Assembly (NCBI GenBank): GCA_902765735.1
Contig: CACXBB010000022.1
Location: 1-64,000 of the forward strand
Direction of reading: 5' to 3'
Origin: an uncultured Eubacteriales bacterium
Lineage (GTDB): Bacteria; Bacillota; Clostridia; Christensenellales; Aristaeellaceae
Length of the DNA stretch: 64,000 nt
Position numbers and translations under genes: made by a program. This document shows positions 60,777 through 64,000 of this stretch, one piece after another. The notes beneath the pieces are model-generated. The model had not been told where the DNA came from, made no database searches, and was given only the letters and a program-made list of their open reading frames with translations. Position 1 is the first letter of the stretch; the number at the start of each line of letters is the position of its first letter.

Positions 60777-61649
60777 TCACTCCACGTTCTGGAGCTGTTC
60801 CCGGAGCTTCTCGATCTCGGCCTTCATGTCCACGGCCATCCGGGTGATCGGTATGTCCTGGGACTTGGAGGAGATGGTGTTGACCTCCCGGTTCAGCTCC
60901 TGGACGATGAAGTCGATCCTGCGGCCGATGGGCTTTGGGTCCTCGAACAGCCGGCGCAGCTGGGCTACGTGGCTCTTGAGCCGCACGATCTCCTCGGCGA
61001 TGGCGCTGCGGTCCGCCATGAGGGCCACCTCCGTGAGAAGCCGGGTCTCGTCCACCTCGGCGTCCCCCAGAAGCTCCTTCACCGCGGCGCGCAGGCGCTC
61101 CCGGTAGGCGCTCACCGTCTCGGGATAGCGCGCCTCGATCTCGCCGGTGAGGCGCTCGATCTCGTCCACCTTGTCGCTCAGGTCCCGCTTCATGGCCTCG
61201 CCCTCCCGGGCGCGCATGGCCACGAGCTGGTCCAGGGCGGCATTCAGGGCCCTGAGCATCAGGTCCGTCACCGCGTCCCGGTCCTCCTCGGCCTCGGTGA
61301 CCACCAGCACGTCCGGCATCTTCGCGATGGTCATGAGGCTGCGGTCGTCCATCACCCCGACGTACTTGAGCCCCTCCAGCGCCCTGGCGTACACCTCGAA
61401 GAGCGCCCGGTCGGCCATGACGGTCTTGGCGTCGGCGCGCAGGTTGCGGTAGGTCACGAACACGTCCACGTGACCCCGGCTCAGGCGCGCGCCGATGGCC
61501 CTGCGGGCCGCGTCCTCCACAAACATCAGGTTTCGCGGCATGCGAAAGGCCAGGTCCAGGAAGCGATGGTTGACGCTCTTCAACTCAATCGTCATCTGCC
61601 GCCCGTCGATCTCGCAATCGCCGCGGCCATATCCCGTCATGCTCTGCAT
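60777..61649 (-). CDS. yicC: YicC family endoribonuclease
   Basis: This 290-residue protein has MQSMTGYGRGDCEIDGRQMTIELKSVNHRFLDLAFRMPR at the start and GRRIDFIVQELNREVNTISSKSQD near the end, the two YicC/YloC hallmarks. The family has RNase activity, linked to sRNA turnover. The start at 61649 has GGAGG. It is the first gene of the housekeeping operon, with a TATAAT at 61686-61691 upstream. Confidence 0.93.
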   Translation of the reverse strand: MQSMTGYGRGDCEIDGRQMTIELKSVNHRFLDLAFRMPRNLMFVEDAARRAIGARLSRGHVDVFVTYRNLRADAKTVMADRALFEVYARALEGLKYVGVMDDRSLMTIAKMPDVLVVTEAEEDRDAVTDLMLRALNAALDQLVAMRAREGEAMKRDLSDKVDEIERLTGEIEARYPETVSAYRERLRAAVKELLGDAEVDETRLLTEVALMADRSAIAEEIVRLKSHVAQLRRLFEDPKPIGRRIDFIVQELNREVNTISSKSQDIPITRMAVDMKAEIEKLREQLQNVE

Positions 61650-61685
61650 GGTCACAGCCTCCAAGGATACTCATTTTCCTATTCT

Positions 61686-61714
61686 ATTATAGCACATCCT
61701 GCCGCGCTTGCCTA
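61686..61714 (-). promoter_or_regulatory. Probable promoter of the yicC-gmk-rpoZ block
   Basis: On the minus strand TATAAT (61686-61691) with a weak -35 TAGGCA (61709-61714) at 17 bp. Confidence 0.5.
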
Positions 61715-61727
61715 TGCGATATCAGAA

Positions 61728-61765
61728 AATTAAAATAAAACGGCGGGTGTCGCATTGACACCCGC
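61728..61765 (-). terminator. Terminator of the phosphoribosyltransferase gene
   Basis: GCGGGTGTC-AATGC-GACACCCGC on the minus strand, followed by CGTTTTATTTTAATTTT. Confidence 0.9.
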
Positions 61766-61783
61766 GGTTCATGAGGCCGATCG

Positions 61784-62416
61784 TCACAGCTTGGAGTAGC
61801 CGAAGCTGTTCACCAGGGCGTCCAGCTTCTGCCCGGCCTTGCAAAGGGGGCAGGCAGTGGCGTCGTGGGACTGGTAATCGGGCAGGTCGTGGGGGTTGAA
61901 CAGGCTTGTGACGGGCAGGCCGCCCAGCCGGTCGATGGTGGCGAATATGGAGGCGATGCCCACGGTGTTGCCGCCGTAGTAGGCGACGGCCTCAATGGCG
62001 GATTTTGCGGTGTAGCCGGTGGAGACCGACGCCATCAGGATCAGCACGTTTTTGCCGGTGATCAGCGGCGCGGTGTTTTCGCGGAAGATCAGCTGGCTGC
62101 CCACGGTGCGCTCCGGGGTGACCACGTTCATATCCGTGTGCTGGTTGATGTTCATATAGCCCGCCTTGGTCATCTCGCTGGCCATGCAGGCGGCGATCAC
62201 CTCGGTACCGTCCAGGCACAGTATGGTGTCGATCAGGGTGTCCATCTTGTATTCCTTCGCCAGCTCCAGGGCCACCTTGCGCGCCTCGGAGAGGCAGAAT
62301 TTCTGGGCCGTCACGTCGATATAGTAGTTGATGTGGCTGTGGCCGGTGGCGAAATGTCCCCTGCTGACCTTCAGAACGATGTCTTCCTTTGAAGTCGGGT
62401 GTCTGATGGGTTCCAT
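61784..62416 (-). CDS. Orotate phosphoribosyltransferase-like protein
   Basis: This 210-residue protein has a type I PRTase layout (FATGHSHINYYIDVTAQK near the N terminus; TILCLDGTEVIAACMASEM). The PRPP loop is altered: VLILMASVSTGYTAKSAIE replaces the usual acidic VDDVxTTG. A C-terminal CPLC motif (ATACPLCKAGQKLDALV) may bind metal. It resembles a PyrE-like subgroup in Clostridia whose substrate is unclear. No other pyr genes are nearby. It is monocistronic with its own strong promoter and terminator. Confidence 0.72.
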   Translation of the reverse strand: MEPIRHPTSKEDIVLKVSRGHFATGHSHINYYIDVTAQKFCLSEARKVALELAKEYKMDTLIDTILCLDGTEVIAACMASEMTKAGYMNINQHTDMNVVTPERTVGSQLIFRENTAPLITGKNVLILMASVSTGYTAKSAIEAVAYYGGNTVGIASIFATIDRLGGLPVTSLFNPHDLPDYQSHDATACPLCKAGQKLDALVNSFGYSKL

Positions 62417-62449
62417 GCGTCAATCCCCCTTCCGGAATGTTATGGTTAT

Positions 62450-62478
62450 ATTATATCTTAGCGATATGCGTTTGTCAA
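62450..62478 (-). promoter_or_regulatory. Strong promoter of the phosphoribosyltransferase-like gene
   Basis: On the minus strand TTGACA (62473-62478), 17-bp spacer, TATAAT (62450-62455), both consensus. Confidence 0.9.
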
Positions 62479-62485
62479 TTGAAAT

Positions 62486-62539
62486 TGCGCAAACGAAGGG
62501 CCGCGACGGTCTGTGCCGTCGCGGCCCTTCGTTTGCGCA
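62486..62539 (-). terminator. Very long perfect hairpin after clpX
   Basis: A 24-bp perfect stem from TGCGCAAACGAAGGG... to ...CCCTTCGTTTGCGCA around a six-base TCTGTG loop. The trailing T content is modest (AATTTCAATT). It lies directly upstream of the next gene's promoter. Confidence 0.85.
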
Positions 62540-62548
62540 TTCCCACCG

Positions 62549-63859
62549 TCACGCCGAGGGCTTGGTGGTCGCGCGGGTCGCCTTGGGCTCGGGCAGCGCC
62601 TTTTCAGCGGGCATCTTGTCGGGCTGGGCGAAGATCAGGCGGGGGCGTTCGCCGTCCACCACGGCCTCGCGGGTGATGATGCACTTCTTGACGCCCTCCA
62701 TGCTGGGCAGCTCGTACATGGTGTCCATCATGACGCCCTCGATGATGGCCCGCAGGCCGCGCGCGCCGCTCTTGCGGGTCAGCGCCTGCCGGGCGATGGC
62801 CTGGAGCGCGTCGGGGGTGAACTCCAACTCCACGTCGTCGAAGCTCAGAAGCTTCGCGTACTGGCGGGTCAGGGCGTTTTTGGGCTCGGTGAGGATCTTC
62901 ACCAGGGCCTCCTCGTCCAGGCTGTTGAGGGTGACCAGCACGGGCAGCCTTCCGATGAACTCGGGGATCAGGCCGAAGCGCAGCAGGTCCTCCGGGCGCA
63001 CCTGGGACATGATCTCGGCGTTGGTGTGCTCGTACTTGCCCTTGATCTCGGCGCCGAAGCCCATGACCTTCTTGCCGATGCGGCTCTCGACGATCTTCTC
63101 GATGCCGTCGAAGGCGCCGCCGCAGATGAAGAGTATGTTGGTGGTGTCGATCTGTATGAACTCCTGCAGCGGGTGCTTCCTGCCGCCCTGGGGCGGCACG
63201 GAGGCGATGGTGCCCTCGAGGATCTTCAAAAGCGCCTGCTGCACGCCCTCGCCGGACACGTCCCGTGTGATGGAGGGATTCTCGGACTTTCGGGCGATCT
63301 TGTCGATCTCGTCGATGTAGATGATGCCCCGCTGGGCGCGCTCCACGTCGAAATCGGCGTTCTGGATGAGCCGGAGCAGTATGTTCTCCACGTCCTCGCC
63401 CACGTAGCCGGCCTCGGTGAGGCTGGTGGCGTCGCCGATGGCGAAGGGCACGTTCAATATCTTGGCCAGGGTCTGGGCCAGGTAGGTCTTGCCGCAGCCG
63501 GTGGGACCCAGCATGACGATGTTGGACTTCTGAAGCTCCACGTCCGACTTGCGGTTGCCCATGCACTGTATGCGCTTGTAGTGGTTGTAGACCGCCACGG
63601 ACAGGGCCTTCTTGGCCTGCTCCTGGCCCACCACGTACTGATCCAGTATCTCCTTGATCTCCGCGGGCTTCTTGATCTCCAGGTTGCCGGACATGCCGAT
63701 GGACTCCACGTCGTCGGACACGATCTCATTGCACAGCAGCACGCACTCGTTGCAGATGTAGGTGTTGTTGGGTCCGGAGACCAGCTTGCGCACCTGATCC
63801 TGGGTCTTTCCGCAGAAGGAGCAGCGCACCGTGCGCCGGTTATTGTTATTGGTTGCCAT
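62549..63859 (-). CDS. clpX: ATP-dependent Clp protease ATP-binding subunit ClpX
   Basis: This 436-residue protein has the N-terminal zinc-binding domain [31 protein letters not shown]. The AAA+ core has [30 protein letters not shown] (Walker B) and [17 protein letters not shown], with sensor and C-terminal small domain ([18 protein letters not shown]). It unfolds substrates for ClpP. The IGF-type ClpP loop is present as KKVMGFGAE. Its SD lies in the last codons of clpP. Confidence 0.97.
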   Translation of the reverse strand: MATNNNNRRTVRCSFCGKTQDQVRKLVSGPNNTYICNECVLLCNEIVSDDVESIGMSGNLEIKKPAEIKEILDQYVVGQEQAKKALSVAVYNHYKRIQCMGNRKSDVELQKSNIVMLGPTGCGKTYLAQTLAKILNVPFAIGDATSLTEAGYVGEDVENILLRLIQNADFDVERAQRGIIYIDEIDKIARKSENPSITRDVSGEGVQQALLKILEGTIASVPPQGGRKHPLQEFIQIDTTNILFICGGAFDGIEKIVESRIGKKVMGFGAEIKGKYEHTNAEIMSQVRPEDLLRFGLIPEFIGRLPVLVTLNSLDEEALVKILTEPKNALTRQYAKLLSFDDVELEFTPDALQAIARQALTRKSGARGLRAIIEGVMMDTMYELPSMEGVKKCIITREAVVDGERPRLIFAQPDKMPAEKALPEPKATRATTKPSA

Positions 63860-63862
63860 TCT

Positions 63863-64000
63863 TTATCTCCTCGGAGTGATGATTTCGTCGATCAGGCCGT
63901 AGTCCTTCGCCTGCTCCGCCGTCATGAAGTGGTCGCGCTCGGTGTCGCGCTCGATGGTCCTGAGGGGCTTGCCGGTGTTCTCGGCGAGGAGTTCGTTCAT
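63863..64000 (-). CDS. clpP: ATP-dependent Clp protease proteolytic subunit ClpP (C-terminal part)
   Basis: The last 45 codons are visible, and the gene runs off the window. The C terminus reads [33 protein letters not shown], matching the ClpP end, including the conserved DRDxxMxAxEAxxYGLID block. It is 3 bp from clpX, the usual Firmicutes order. Confidence 0.93.
   Translation of the reverse strand: MNELLAENTGKPLRTIERDTERDHFMTAEQAKDYGLIDEIITPRR

Overview
This is a high-GC window, roughly 60-65% by eye, from a Gram-positive Clostridia-type bacterium. The best guess is an uncultured gut member of the Christensenellales/Oscillospirales; this is an inference from gene order and repeat style, and no rRNA is present to confirm it. 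The conserved Firmicutes housekeeping block yicC-gmk-rpoZ-coaBC-priA-def-def-fmt-rsmB-rlmN-PP2C phosphatase-PASTA kinase-rsgA-rpe runs almost unbroken on the minus strand from 61.6 kb to 47.3 kb. The window ends with a minus-strand clpP(partial)-clpX pair.

Layout. 0-4.4 kb: two exported proteins, a SpoIID/LytB-SH3 protein and a caspase-fold (C14) protein with Ig-like domains. 4.9-9.8 kb: an HTH-cupin regulator followed by a complete polyamine ABC importer (potABCD). 10.4-11.4 kb: azlCD, a branched-chain amino acid exporter. 11.7-19.4 kb: a BmpA/NupABC-type nucleoside importer followed by two nucleoside hydrolases, interrupted by a DUF559 endonuclease-like gene. 19.9-25.7 kb: a VanX-like dipeptidase, a large exported CxxC-repeat/peptidoglycan-binding protein, guaB and small genes. 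25.9-30.6 kb: a complete branched-chain amino acid-type ABC importer (livHMGF plus binding protein). 30.8-41 kb: CbiK, a cytidylate kinase-like protein, a stand-alone structured RNA, a phosphoesterase, an aldo/keto reductase, a ROK sugar kinase, purB, a four-helix-bundle orphan, purA with a PurR-type operator, and an ABC-F protein. 41-47 kb: VanY, a SPOR-like protein, a transglutaminase-like protein and a PpiC-type foldase. 47-64 kb: the housekeeping block, a phosphoribosyltransferase, clpX and the clpP end.

How the genes fit together. The window is rich in nutrient import (polyamines, nucleosides, branched-chain-type ligands) and in purine salvage and interconversion (nucleoside uptake, hydrolases, guaB, purA, purB, gmk). 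It also carries cell-wall remodelling and export functions (SpoIID, VanX, VanY, PpiC, PASTA kinase/phosphatase).

The most unusual layer is between the genes. Most intergenic gaps carry two-hairpin repeats whose second stem changes sequence but keeps pairing. Many of these sit in cassettes bracketed by inverted heptanucleotide arrays (GGAATTR, GGGAGTA, AGAGTGC or CAATAGG types) that abut, and sometimes supply, stop codons. Two cassettes or repeat clusters carry a protein gene (DUF559, four-helix bundle). One repeat cluster is translated in frame inside an exported protein. One repeat has a 176-bp run of six hairpins lodged in its loop. A 136-140 bp inverted-repeat element occurs twice. I see no rRNA, tRNA, CRISPR array, recognisable transposase or prophage.
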